Source: CAYMCO01 sp964388955
GTDB lineage: Bacteria > Chloroflexota > Anaerolineae > Anaerolineales > E44-bin32
Direction: 5' to 3'
DNA length: 64,000 nt
Assembly: GCA_964388955.1 (NCBI GenBank)
Contig: CAYMCO010000026.1
Span: 1-64,000, forward strand
Shown here: positions 24,821 through 33,469 of the stretch, piece by piece
Numbering within the stretch: position 1 is the first letter of the stretch
How the letters are laid out: every line of letters begins with the position of its first letter
Notes under the pieces: model-generated
The model's input: only the letters and a program-made list of their open reading frames with translations
Databases searched by the model: none
What the model was told of the DNA's origin: nothing
Made by a program: the position numbers and the translations under genes

Positions 24821-26173
24821 TCATGCCCTCATGATGGAAAAACCCGCAGGGGTTTGCTCGCTCAGGGAGAGCGGACAGCCGCCGCCGCACTCCGCCAGAA
24901 CAGGGCAGACCCCGCATTTTTCGGGCACGTATCGGCGCTCTCGCAGCCAGCGGGCGAGATCGTGGTTCCAGATCGAATCCCAATCATCCTCCAATATGCT
25001 CCCCATGCCCTGATAATACGACTGGCACGGGATGACCACCCCATCGGGCTCGATGCACATGTTGTAGAGCGCCGCCGTGCAGGCCTTGACTCCCAGTTCC
25101 ATCTGTACGGGGTCGAAATGGCAATATTGGGTCGGCGTATACCAGATCAGCCGCTGGCCAGCCTCGCTGGTCTTCTCACGGGCGGTTTCGAGCAGGGGGC
25201 CGAGAGCGGATTCCTGCAGCCCGGTCCCGACCTCCTTTCCGGAGCCGGCGTAGATCAGGGCGTTAAGGCCCACCGTCGGAACACCGAGGTTGGCCAAGAA
25301 ATCCAGCGTGCCTTCGAGGGCGCCTACGTTTGGCTCGAGCAAAGTGGTGTTGGTCATCACGAACAAGCCGCGGTCCAGGGCATTCCGGATTCCACGCACC
25401 GTCTGCCTCCAGGCGCCCCGCGCGCGCACCATCGCGTCATGGATATCCGGATTGTGGGATTCCAATGTAATCTGGACGTGGTCCAATCCGGCTTCGCACA
25501 GGGCTTGCACATAGTCCGGGTCGGAAAGGCGACGCCCGTTGGAGAGCAGCCCAGTAATCTGGCCCAAGTCTTGCGCGTGCGAGATCAACTCGGGCAAATC
25601 CGCCCTCAATGTGGCCTCGCCGCCTGTGAAGCAGATATGGGGAACGCCGATCTCCCACAAGCGATCCAGAATATGGCACCACTGATCTGTCGCCAGTTCC
25701 GGATGGCTTCTGGCGCGGGCGTTGTAGCAGTGGGCGCAATCGCAATTGCAGCGGTAAGTGAGGGCCAGATCCATGCGGTACGGCGCCTGGGGGATGTGGC
25801 TGAAGGGGGAGTCGACCGCCAACTCCAGGTCATGCACCGGACATGCGCCATCCGGGCGGCTGAGCTCGGACAGCTGACCGCGCATGGCGGCAAGGTCCGC
25901 GCTGGCCTGCGCCTTGGATACACGGTACGCCCTGCGCAAGTGGCGCAGGCTGGTGGAAGTGGGGATCTCTTCGAGGATCAGCCAGGCCATGAGTGTGGCC
26001 GTGGGATTCAAGTGCAGCGCCCGGTTGGCGTTGACCAGCAGCAGGCCGTGGCCGCTGGGCTCGACTCGCAGATGCAGCAGGGTCCGGCCTCCATCAACCT
26101 GGTGCGCATAGGCATGCAGCCCTGGCGGTGCGGTGCCGTTCGACGGGAGCCGGCGATCGCGGCGGAGAATCAC
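24821..26173 (-). CDS. Radical SAM/SPASM peptide-modifying enzyme with PqqD-like (RRE) N-terminal domain
   Basis: 450 residues. An N-terminal PqqD/RRE-like winged helix (about 30-105) is followed by the radical SAM barrel with CX3CX2C at C142, C146 and C149 and FTGGEA (182-187). The C-terminal SPASM domain has C365, C373, C383, C420, C423, C429 and C433, giving two auxiliary clusters. Such enzymes modify ribosomal peptides by thioether, C-C or epimerisation chemistry. Start is GTG 26173, whose GTGA overlaps the stop of the Cys-Ala-tailed membrane protein; the longer frame to 26596 is antisense-free overlap with that gene and was rejected. Tight coupling to a Cys-rich tail makes that tail the likely substrate. 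Confidence 0.88.
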   Translation of the reverse strand: MILRRDRRLPSNGTAPPGLHAYAHQVDGGRTLLHLRVEPSGHGLLLVNANRALHLNPTATLMAWLILEEIPTSTSLRHLRRAYRVSKAQASADLAAMRGQLSELSRPDGACPVHDLELAVDSPFSHIPQAPYRMDLALTYRCNCDCAHCYNARARSHPELATDQWCHILDRLWEIGVPHICFTGGEATLRADLPELISHAQDLGQITGLLSNGRRLSDPDYVQALCEAGLDHVQITLESHNPDIHDAMVRARGAWRQTVRGIRNALDRGLFVMTNTTLLEPNVGALEGTLDFLANLGVPTVGLNALIYAGSGKEVGTGLQESALGPLLETAREKTSEAGQRLIWYTPTQYCHFDPVQMELGVKACTAALYNMCIEPDGVVIPCQSYYQGMGSILEDDWDSIWNHDLARWLRERRYVPEKCGVCPVLAECGGGCPLSLSEQTPAGFSIMRA

Positions 26174-27861
26174 CGGCCACCTCCGGCGCAGGCGCAGGCG
26201 CAGCCGGCACAGGCGCACGCGCAAGCGCATGCGCACCCTCCGCCGCCACCCGCCCGGAAGCCACCTCCGGTCTTCGACGGAGGGGGAGGCGGGTTCGTCG
26301 TCCTGGTCACTCCGCCGGTGAAACTGGTCAGACTCGAGACCAGGTTGCCCGCCGTGTTCTGCACGCTGGTGACCACCGAGGCCGCAAACTGGCCGCCGGG
26401 GAGGGAGGGCAGGGAAACCCGGCCGGCCGGGCCCGGGCCTGTTGTTGCGGTGGGCGCGGCCACCTTGCCCCCCGATGGCGCCGCCGGTGGGCTGTATGAC
26501 GGCCTGTAGGCGCCCCACCAGACGGGGATGTACACAGGGCCTGTGCGGAATACGCGCCGAGTGCGATCGTCGAAATCGCGATCCAGCATGGTCCACTCCA
26601 GGTCTTCCATGTAGCGCTCGGAACGCACCTCGGGCGTCTCCGCGGATTCGACCTGGGCCCAGGCCTTATCCACGATGGACCGGTAGAATTTTTTCGTGTC
26701 AGCCAGGCCGAAGCCTTTCATCTTCTTCTGGACGGCTTTGACCAGATTGACGGAGACCTTCTGGAGCGCCTTTTCTCGCTTGCGTTTGTCCTTGGCCGTC
26801 ACCGCGGCCAGGAACTCCTTCTCGTACGGGCGCAAATCCTCTGGAGCAGGCTCGATGGCGTCCACCTGCAGGGGATCCTCGGAGGTCACCCGGGCCGCTC
26901 CTTTCTTGACCAGCCCGAAAAGGATCATGGTCAGCACCCGGTCCAGCGGGCGCTCGAGCAGGATGGCGGCCTCCACCGCGGTAAGTCCGCGCTTGATGCC
27001 ATGGCCCTCAATGGAAATCTTGGGCGGCAGATAGTCCAACTTCCGCCTCCGGCTGCCGTATGTGGCGGCGGCGACGATCAAGCCGATGATCAGCAGCACG
27101 CCGACGACGCAGCAGAAAGTGAATACGGCGTCGCTCGAGATCCCCAGGCGCTGCCAGGTCGAGGGTTGCTGCACGGCGCCGGTCGGCACGTACTGAATCG
27201 GGAAAGAGGCGCCGAAGACGTAAGCCGTGTAGCCGTTGGCGGAGGGATTGTGCCACGAATACAACACCCTCCCCTGGGAATCGAGGGAGGTGTCTGGGCT
27301 CTCCGGCCAACCTCGGGGCGATGCGTGCCAGCGCGGCTCATCGGGCTTCACGCCGGGCGGCAGGTGGAAATTGACGGTCATGTCGGTGGTGCCGTGGACG
27401 AATTGCTTCTCGAACCAGCTTGGCGAGAAGCCCACGCTGGCGTAACCGGATACGTCCGATTGGAACAGCACGTTCCCCACGCCGGTGATCGCCATGAGAA
27501 CCGTCCCCTTGCCACCAGGGGGGATGGCATTCGGACCCAAGCCCAAGGCGATACCTGGGCTGACCACCGGCGAGTCCTCGATATCCGTGATGGGCGCGCC
27601 GTTCACCGACGCGGTGACGTTGGACAGGCTGTAGGAGCTGTCCATGGGCATGCCGATGTCGATGTACTCCATCGCTGGAGCGGAGGGATCATTGGTAAGG
27701 GCCATCTGGTACTCGATGCGCGCAGTGCCATCGGATTCCCAGTAAACGTCCACGACCTCACGATCCAAGGAGAAGGAGTAATCCTCGGCCATGGCGGAAA
27801 CCGGCGCCAGGATCAACACCAGAACCGACGCGGCCAGGATTATGCGCCTAAAGAGTCTCAT
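26170..27861 (-). CDS. DUF2207-like membrane protein with C-terminal Cys-Ala repeat tail
   Basis: 563 residues. A signal peptide (1-25) precedes an exported beta-rich domain (about 26-240), a membrane helix (about 246-268), a cytoplasmic part with winged-helix-like and basic helical segments (about 280-430), a Pro/Ser/Thr linker and a C-terminal tail from about 533. The tail is Gly-rich and then alternates Cys and Ala, with eight cysteines at 543, 545, 547, 549, 551, 554, 556 and 558, ending GGGR. DUF2207 proteins commonly end in Gly-rich tails; the Cys-Ala form is unusual. By topology the tail is cytoplasmic, where the downstream radical SAM enzyme could modify it. The GTGA overlap with that enzyme supports coupling. 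The natural role is unknown. Confidence 0.85.
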   Translation of the reverse strand: MRLFRRIILAASVLVLILAPVSAMAEDYSFSLDREVVDVYWESDGTARIEYQMALTNDPSAPAMEYIDIGMPMDSSYSLSNVTASVNGAPITDIEDSPVVSPGIALGLGPNAIPPGGKGTVLMAITGVGNVLFQSDVSGYASVGFSPSWFEKQFVHGTTDMTVNFHLPPGVKPDEPRWHASPRGWPESPDTSLDSQGRVLYSWHNPSANGYTAYVFGASFPIQYVPTGAVQQPSTWQRLGISSDAVFTFCCVVGVLLIIGLIVAAATYGSRRRKLDYLPPKISIEGHGIKRGLTAVEAAILLERPLDRVLTMILFGLVKKGAARVTSEDPLQVDAIEPAPEDLRPYEKEFLAAVTAKDKRKREKALQKVSVNLVKAVQKKMKGFGLADTKKFYRSIVDKAWAQVESAETPEVRSERYMEDLEWTMLDRDFDDRTRRVFRTGPVYIPVWWGAYRPSYSPPAAPSGGKVAAPTATTGPGPAGRVSLPSLPGGQFAASVVTSVQNTAGNLVSSLTSFTGGVTRTTNPPPPPSKTGGGFRAGGGGGCACACACACAGCACACAGGGR

Positions 27862-27998
27862 CCTATGCTCCTCGCAAACTGCACATGTAGGCGATGGTCC
27901 AGATTCCCAGGCTGCCCCGGCGCTGGACGATCTCTCAATCGTAGTTTGGAAATCGGATCGACGTCAAAGACCGCCCCCCAAAGGGCCCTCCGCGCAGG

Positions 27999-28364
27999 CT
28001 ACCATTTGGGCGCTTCCTCGAGTTGGTAACTCGCGCCACAGTAGGGGCAGTTCACGACCGGCGCCCCCGCCACCATGGTCACATTCTCAGAACTCAGCGC
28101 ACCGCCACAGTTCCGGCACTTGAATTCCTCCAGGCTGACGTCCCCGGAGAGCTCGATCTTCTGGACCACCTCGACGGCCTGCTTATCGGCACGGGCTCGG
28201 CGCGCGCCCAGCCAGATGAGAAGCAGCCCCGCGCCGATCCCGATAACCCCCACCAGGATCCAGCCCGGCGTGCCCTGCGGGCTGAAGGCGCCCCAGATGA
28301 ACAGCACGCCGAAGAATATCAAAATAGCGGCAGAAATATATGCGATCCATTGCCCTATCTTCAT
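27999..28364 (-). CDS. Small membrane protein with C-terminal zinc ribbon
   Basis: 121 residues with two membrane helices (about 5-27 and 33-52) and a cytoplasmic zinc ribbon, CRNCG (about 83-87) and CPYCG (about 106-110). ATG 28364 is chosen with GGGAG upstream; GTG 28370 is in frame. It is the first gene of the minus-strand operon, 137 bp before the Cys-Ala-tailed protein, and has a clear promoter at 28394-28422. It may assemble with the DUF2207-like protein in the membrane; that is inference from adjacency. Confidence 0.75.
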   Translation of the reverse strand: MKIGQWIAYISAAILIFFGVLFIWGAFSPQGTPGWILVGVIGIGAGLLLIWLGARRARADKQAVEVVQKIELSGDVSLEEFKCRNCGGALSSENVTMVAGAPVVNCPYCGASYQLEEAPKW

Positions 28365-28393
28365 CGCCACTCCCGCTGATCATTTTGCCATTG

Positions 28394-28422
28394 AGTGTAG
28401 CAAAGCGTGAAAGCCCACACAA
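28394..28422 (-). promoter_or_regulatory. Promoter of the zinc-ribbon/Cys-tail/radical SAM operon
   Basis: On the minus strand: TTGTGT (28422-28417), a 17-bp spacer, and TACACT (28399-28394). Transcription would start near 28387, about 23 nt before the zinc-ribbon ATG. No other promoter-like site was seen inside the five-gene minus operon. Confidence 0.5.
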
Positions 28423-28663
28423 CCGATGGAATAGATCAGTTAACACGCCGAATTTCCCGAATTCCAACGATGATTCCCTGGGCCATGCGTTCCTTTCTGG
28501 GGGGAAGTCCGATCTGCCTTGCAAAAGGGCTCCGCCCGTTGACAGGACATTCATCGTGGCTGATATCCAACCCCTTAGATGGGAACCCTCCCGTATCCGG
28601 TCATGCCCTGACGGGTGCGCGTGGTGGGGAGACAACCAATGATCTCTTAGCGCCCCCGGACCC

Positions 28664-30034
28664 TCAGGGCAGGGGGTGTTTGGCGGCCATCTCCGCCGCC
28701 AGCTCGTTGTGGCGCGCTATGAGACGGTCGAGGTCGTGCCCGAGCAACTCCCCATGATCAATGATGGGCTTGCCGTTGATGACCGACAGGTCCACCCCAT
28801 AGGGGGTACAGAGCAGGAGTGAGGCGACGGGATCGTGGATCGCGCCTCCGGCGAACTCCACCCGGTCCTGGCGCATGCCGATGAAGTCCGCCGCCTTGCC
28901 GGGTGCCAGTTGGCCAATATCGTCGCGGCCGATGACCGAAGCAGAGCCGGTCGTGGCGAGCTCGAGCGCGTCCATGACCGAGAAAGCCGCCGCGCCCTTG
29001 CTCACCCGCTGCAGGAGCAGGGCGTTCCGGGTCTCGGCCAGCAGATTGCAGCCGTCATTGGAAGCGGAGCCGTCCAGAGCGATGCCCACCCGTACCCCAT
29101 GCTCCCGCATCTCCTTGATCTTGGCCACGCCGGAGCCCAGGCGCATATTCGAGCTGGGGCAGTGGGCGACGCCGGTGTCCGTATCCGCCAGCATCTGAAT
29201 CTCGTCCTCTCGGAGCCAGATCGCGTGTGCCCACCATACATCCGGGCCGGTCCAGCCCAGGCGCTGCATGAACTCGGCCGGGCGCTCGCCGAAGGTCTCC
29301 ATGCAAAACCGCTCCTCGTCGCGGGTCTCGGCCACATGGGTGTGCAGGTACACACCTTGATATGACCTGGCCAGATCCGCGATCTCCTTCATCAAGTCGG
29401 GAGTGACCGTAAAGGGCGAGCAGGGAGCCAGTCCGATGCGCAGCATGGAGTACGGTGCCGGATCGTGATAGCGGTCGATCACCCGCTGGGAATCTTGCAG
29501 AATGCGATCCTCCGCCTCCACCACATGATCCGGGGGAAGCCCGCCCTGGGATTGGCCCAGGCTCATGGATCCCCGTGTTGGATGAAATCGCACACCGAGC
29601 TCCGCGGCGGCGCGAATCTCCGCATCCAGGGTGCAGTCATTGGGGAAGATATAGAGATGATCCGTAGATGTCGTGCAGCCGGACTTGAGCATCTCCACCA
29701 GGGCAATCTTGGCGGAGACGTATACGGCTTCGTCATGCATCTCGCCCCACACCGGATAGAGGCGCCTCAGCCAGTCGAACAACTCGGCATTCTGCGCCCC
29801 GGGCAGGGCCCGCGTCAGTGTCTGGTACATGTGGTGATGCGTGTTGATCATCCCGGGCATCACGATCATCCCGCCGGCGTCGATCACCTCATCCGCCTCC
29901 CGGGGCAGATCCTTGCTGGGTCCAACCTGCTCGATCACATTGTCGCGAACAAGGAGCCCGCCATCCGATATGGTTTCTTGGCGGGGGTTCATGGTCAGCA
30001 AGGTGTCAGCGTTCTTGACCAGAAGGGTGGGCAT
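28664..30034 (-). CDS. 8-oxoguanine deaminase-like amidohydrolase (TrzA/SsnA superfamily)
   Basis: 456 residues. The metal motif is GMINTHHHMYQTLTRALPGAQ (about 61-81); HVAE (about 233), a WWAHAIWLREDE segment and DGSASNDGCN (about 323) complete the deaminase site. NTHHHMYQTLTR plus LFDWLRRLYPVW is typical of 8-oxoguanine deaminase and related triazine hydrolases. It probably deaminates an oxidised purine such as 8-oxoguanine to urate, feeding the purine-catabolic genes. It is divergent from the hydantoinase gene across a 586-bp regulatory region. Confidence 0.82.
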   Translation of the reverse strand: MPTLLVKNADTLLTMNPRQETISDGGLLVRDNVIEQVGPSKDLPREADEVIDAGGMIVMPGMINTHHHMYQTLTRALPGAQNAELFDWLRRLYPVWGEMHDEAVYVSAKIALVEMLKSGCTTSTDHLYIFPNDCTLDAEIRAAAELGVRFHPTRGSMSLGQSQGGLPPDHVVEAEDRILQDSQRVIDRYHDPAPYSMLRIGLAPCSPFTVTPDLMKEIADLARSYQGVYLHTHVAETRDEERFCMETFGERPAEFMQRLGWTGPDVWWAHAIWLREDEIQMLADTDTGVAHCPSSNMRLGSGVAKIKEMREHGVRVGIALDGSASNDGCNLLAETRNALLLQRVSKGAAAFSVMDALELATTGSASVIGRDDIGQLAPGKAADFIGMRQDRVEFAGGAIHDPVASLLLCTPYGVDLSVINGKPIIDHGELLGHDLDRLIARHNELAAEMAAKHPLP

Positions 30035-30097
30035 GGGGCAACCTTCCGCAACTGTCGGCTTGTCCGGTTTGGTCGATATAGCGCCCGAAGCAGCAGA

Positions 30098-30127
30098 ATT
30101 ATATCCCAGGGGGCTGTGAGTAGTGAA
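30098..30127 (-). promoter_or_regulatory. Promoter for 8-oxoguanine deaminase-like gene
   Basis: On the minus strand TATAAT (30103-30098) is a perfect -10 box. TTCACT (30127-30122) at 18 bp is a plausible -35. The start codon lies about 57 nt downstream of the predicted transcription start. Confidence 0.4.
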
Positions 30128-30230
30128 CAGGGCATGTTGAGCGGTGAGCAGGGGGAGGGATTTGGATGCGGAGATGATCGGCTGCAGGTTGCGGGTTGGA
30201 AGGTTGAAGGTTGGTGAGAGTCGTGGGCGG
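30105..30230. repeat. Word repeats (GAGCAGG..., GGTTGAAGGTTGG)
   Basis: GTGAGTAGTGAACAGGGC, GAGCGGTGAGCAGGG and GCAGGTTGCGGGTTGGAAGG/TTGAAGGTTGG tracts run in succession. The same GCAGGTT...TTGAAGGTTGG pattern recurs at 32041-32070 and, inverted, near 60945. This looks like a degenerate dispersed intergenic repeat. Confidence 0.5.
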
Positions 30231-30553
30231 TGGGCCCCAGTATTGCAGGGTCAGTTCGTCCCACGGGATCTCTCAAATGCTGTCAGGAGGACCGTTCGTC
30301 CCTCTCAGCAGAACCGGAGTGGTCCCCGACCCCCAACCCCCTTCGCCAAACCGTTTGCGCCGGCGGGGCAGGAGGCGAAACACACATAGCAGCCGCCCGC
30401 ATCCGGTGTGTCATTCCGGAGGAACTGACGACTGGAGTGAAGCAGCGATGCAGTACAGAAAGATGGCTGATTGCTCACGGTCGAACGCCGATGGCCGTAA
30501 GCAACGTGTAACATGCAAAGCATTGGCCGCAATTTGCACCTGTCAGGGTCGGG

Positions 30554-30577
30554 AGATCCCCTGGCGGAGAATATAAT
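30554..30577 (+). promoter_or_regulatory. Likely -10 box of hydantoinase gene
   Basis: TATAAT at 30572-30577 is a consensus -10 box about 44 nt before the ATG. The -35 region (around 30549-30554) is poor, so an activator or a different register is possible. Confidence 0.35.
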
Positions 30578-30620
30578 GATCGTGGAGAATGCGTCTTGGA
30601 GACGACATGGAGTGAAAGGT

Positions 30621-32042
30621 ATGGAGAGGATCCTGTTGCAGGGCGGTGAACTGGTCAGCGCAGAGGGCACGGTTCGGAAGGACCTGCTCATTGAAGGAGG
30701 GCGTATCGCCGCCGTGGAGCGGGAAATCCAAGGACCAGGAGCGGAGCGCTTCGATGTCACGGGCAAGTTCGTGCTGCCGGGCGGGATCGATCCGCACACC
30801 CATTTCGACCTGCGCATGTTCAACACGGTAAGCTCTGATGACCACTACACCGGACACAAGGCGGCCGCCTTCGGCGGGACGACTACGGTGATGGACTTCG
30901 TCCCGCTGGAGGCGGGAGGGCTGATGGATTCCGTAACCGCCTGGCGAGCGAAAGCCGACCCAAAAGCGGCCGTTGATTTTGGCTTCCACATGAATATCAC
31001 CCGCTGGGACGGGCAGGTCAAAGGCGAGTTCGGGGATCTTCTTGCGGCGGGGATCCCGACAGTGAAGATGTTCACCGCCTATAACAATCGGCTGCGCTTG
31101 GGGGACGCCGAGATCTTCCAGGTCATGCGGCAGTGCGCGGCGCTCGGTATGCTGCCTATGCTGCACGCGGAAAATGGGGATGTGATCGAATTGCTGGTGG
31201 GCGAGGCGCTGGCGGCGGGGCACACCGCGCCGGTGTGGCACGCCCTCACCCGCCCCGCCTGGGGCGCGGTGGAGAGCATCCTGCGGGGCATCTCGCTGGC
31301 CGCGCAAGCCGGTTCGCCCCTCTATCTCGTGCATGTGAACACCGCCGGTGGTCTGGATCAGCTTCGATATGGCCGTGGGAAGGGGCTGCCGGTGATGGGG
31401 GAGACTTGCCCGCAGTATCTCTTCTTCACCATCGACGACTTGCGCCGCCCGGACGGGGCCAAGTGGGTCTGCAGTCCACCCATGCGGGCGGCGGAGGATA
31501 ACCAGGCCCTGTGGACGGGGTTGGAGGACAGGTCCCTGCAGGTGGTGGCCACCGACCACTGCGCGTTCTTCTACGACGGAACGACACCCATCGAATACGA
31601 AGGCCGGCACGTGGCCATCCCAGGCAAGGAGCTAGGGGCAAATGATTTCACGAAGATCCCCAACGGGCTGCCAGCGGTGGGCGACCGGATGCCGATCCTA
31701 TGGACCTTCGGCGTGGGGGCCGGTCGCATCACCCCCAATCACTTTGTGGAATTGACATCGACAAACCCGGCCAAGATCTTCGGACTGTACCCACGCAAGG
31801 GGAGCCTGGAGGTCGGAGCAGATGCGGATCTCGTGGTATGGGACCCGGATCGGGAGCTGACCTACGGGATAAAGTACGCCCGCCACCGCACGGACTACAA
31901 CCTATGGGAGGGCCGGAAGCTGCGGGGCTTCCCGGAGAAGGTGTTTCTGCGCGGCCGACTCATCGTGGATGGCGACCGCTGGCTGGGACGCCCCGGGATG
32001 GGCCGTTTCCTGCCGCGCGAACCCGGAAGCGCGATTCTCTAG
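30621..32042 (+). CDS. hyuA: Dihydropyrimidinase/hydantoinase-family amidohydrolase
   Basis: 473 residues. HTHFD holds the first metal histidines (His59, His61). Lys149 in TVKMFTAYN is the expected carboxylated bridging lysine. HAENGDVIE, a HVNTAGG segment and ATDHCAF supply further metal ligands. The enzyme opens cyclic amide rings such as hydantoins, dihydropyrimidines or purine-derived ring intermediates. HyuA is a standard member of the E. coli ygeW-xdhD region. ATG 30621 chosen from alignment with GGAG/AAAGG upstream. It is monocistronic here, divergent from the deaminase gene. Confidence 0.88.
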   Translation: MERILLQGGELVSAEGTVRKDLLIEGGRIAAVEREIQGPGAERFDVTGKFVLPGGIDPHTHFDLRMFNTVSSDDHYTGHKAAAFGGTTTVMDFVPLEAGGLMDSVTAWRAKADPKAAVDFGFHMNITRWDGQVKGEFGDLLAAGIPTVKMFTAYNNRLRLGDAEIFQVMRQCAALGMLPMLHAENGDVIELLVGEALAAGHTAPVWHALTRPAWGAVESILRGISLAAQAGSPLYLVHVNTAGGLDQLRYGRGKGLPVMGETCPQYLFFTIDDLRRPDGAKWVCSPPMRAAEDNQALWTGLEDRSLQVVATDHCAFFYDGTTPIEYEGRHVAIPGKELGANDFTKIPNGLPAVGDRMPILWTFGVGAGRITPNHFVELTSTNPAKIFGLYPRKGSLEVGADADLVVWDPDRELTYGIKYARHRTDYNLWEGRKLRGFPEKVFLRGRLIVDGDRWLGRPGMGRFLPREPGSAIL

Positions 32043-32345
32043 GTTGCAGGTTACAGGTTGAAGGTTGGTCGCCATGGCAGTCCAGTCCGTCCGCCCAGAC
32101 ATCCGCTCAAGGCCTGCTTCGCGCATCGAGCTTTCAGCTTTCAGCCTTCGGCTCGTCAGCGAGTATCCGCAATCGGTCATGCTGCTTGTCGGGTTCTATG
32201 CAGCAAGCGGTGTGCATCGAGCATCTAGCTTGAGCCGACCGCTGATCGCTGACAGCTGAGGGCCCGTATCAACCTGCCACCTGGAACTGGTTTTTTCCTG
32301 TTCCCCAATCACTGTTCCCCAACCCCTGATTCCGATTCCCCAATC
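32041..32345. repeat. Intergenic word repeats that extend into the acetyltransferase gene's 3' end
   Basis: GTTGCAGGTTACAGGTTGAAGGTTGG (32043-32068 region), GCTTTCAGCTTTCAGCC, GACCGCTGATCGCTGACAGCTGAGG and GTTCCCCAATCACTGTTCCCCAACC run through the gap. The CCCCAATC-type units continue to about 32347, so they encode the last dozen residues (GESESGVGEQ) of the minus-strand GNAT gene. No separate gene is present in 32043-32308. Confidence 0.6.
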
Positions 32346-33469
32346 TCCTTCCGATACACTCGATACCGCTTGTAGATTCGTGCCCCCATGCGCTCCGCCA
32401 GAAGTGGTGTGCGGGGGTTGTCCACCGAGGTGAGGGAAAGATCCGCCCAGCGGTATCCTTTGGCTCGCGCCCGCCGTTCCAACTCATCGAACAGCAGCAG
32501 CGCCACTCCGGTGTCCCAATATTCCGGGAGCACCAGAACGCTCTTCACCGCCAGGCACTCCGGCTGGCGCCGGGAGGCCAACCACAGTCTGAGGTAGTCC
32601 CAGGGACGCCGCAAGCCGTGCGCATGGATCAGCCATTCGTTGACGTTGGGGAGGCCCGGGAACCAGCCCACCGGCTCGCCTTCTGCCTCTGCGAACAGAA
32701 CCAACTCAGGATCGGCGAAGGGCATGAAGGAGCGGAAGGTGGATTCCAGCGCCGAGCGCTCCCACCCGATGTGATCCGGGAGGTGCGCCAGCGAGCGATT
32801 GATCAGGCCGTATACGTTGTCTACCTCCTCCTGGAAGCGGTCCAGCCTTGCCCCCCGGATGGTGAATTTTCCACGCTCCCTCAGGCGCGCTGCGATCCGC
32901 CGCAATCGCACGCGACGGGGTGACTCATCCGCCACCGGCACCTCGAAAGCGATATTGTCACCCCGCGCGGGGACGAAACCGTTTCTCTCAACCAGCTCCT
33001 GGTAGTAGTCAGGCGTGTGCCCGCAGAGCAGTGCGGGGGGGCGATCACGGCCTTCGATCAGGATCCCATAACTGTCCTCGTAATCCAGATGAAAGGGGCC
33101 CCACAGGGTGGACAACCCCCGGGCAGCCCCCCATTCGCCAGCGCGGCGGAAGAGGGACTCGGCGACGCGGTAGTCGTCGATGCACTCGAAGAAGCCAAAC
33201 ATGCACTCGCGCGTCCCCCGACGCTCGTTGGCCGCCGGATCCATCGCGGCGCAGATGGTGCCCAGGGGCTTCGTCCCGTTCCAGGCGATGAAGAACTCGG
33301 CCTCACCGCCCCGCTGGAAGAATGCACCGCGCTCAGGGTCGATGCGCTTCCGCAGATCCGGGAGAAGCGGCGGAACCCACAGCGGGTCACGTGCGTAGAT
33401 CTTTCTGGGGAAAGCGAGGAGAGTCTTCCGCCCCCGGCGGCTGGAAATCGTCCGCACCTCAATGTTCAT
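32309..33469 (-). CDS. GNAT-superfamily acetyltransferase-like protein
   Basis: 386 residues with an N-terminal region (RKIYARDPLWVPPLLPDLRKR) and a C-terminal GNAT-like fold, resembling YghO/long GNAT proteins. Conserved-looking segments include FFIAWNGTKPLGTICA, WGPFHLDYEDSYG and VLVLPEYWDTGVALLLFDEL. The last residues after YRVYRKE are encoded by intergenic repeat DNA, so the natural C-terminus may have been replaced. It overlaps the stop of the MFS gene by 4 bp (ATGA), so the two are co-translated. Substrate unknown. Confidence 0.7.
   Translation of the reverse strand: MNIEVRTISSRRGRKTLLAFPRKIYARDPLWVPPLLPDLRKRIDPERGAFFQRGGEAEFFIAWNGTKPLGTICAAMDPAANERRGTRECMFGFFECIDDYRVAESLFRRAGEWGAARGLSTLWGPFHLDYEDSYGILIEGRDRPPALLCGHTPDYYQELVERNGFVPARGDNIAFEVPVADESPRRVRLRRIAARLRERGKFTIRGARLDRFQEEVDNVYGLINRSLAHLPDHIGWERSALESTFRSFMPFADPELVLFAEAEGEPVGWFPGLPNVNEWLIHAHGLRRPWDYLRLWLASRRQPECLAVKSVLVLPEYWDTGVALLLFDELERRARAKGYRWADLSLTSVDNPRTPLLAERMGARIYKRYRVYRKEIGESESGVGEQ

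Larger units (their letters stand above)
30035..30620. promoter_or_regulatory. Divergent regulatory region between deaminase and hydantoinase genes
   Basis: This 586-bp region carries a minus-strand promoter at 30098-30127, a perfect TATAAT for the plus strand at 30572-30577, and word repeats at about 30105-30230. No coding frame inside it is supported; the in-frame upstream extension of the hydantoinase (to 30513) has no family similarity. Confidence 0.5.

Noticed and set aside
26174..26596. N-terminal extension of the radical SAM frame
   Set aside because: It overlaps the membrane-protein gene in another frame, is Arg/Pro-rich without domain similarity, and the GTG at 26173 gives a natural coupled start.
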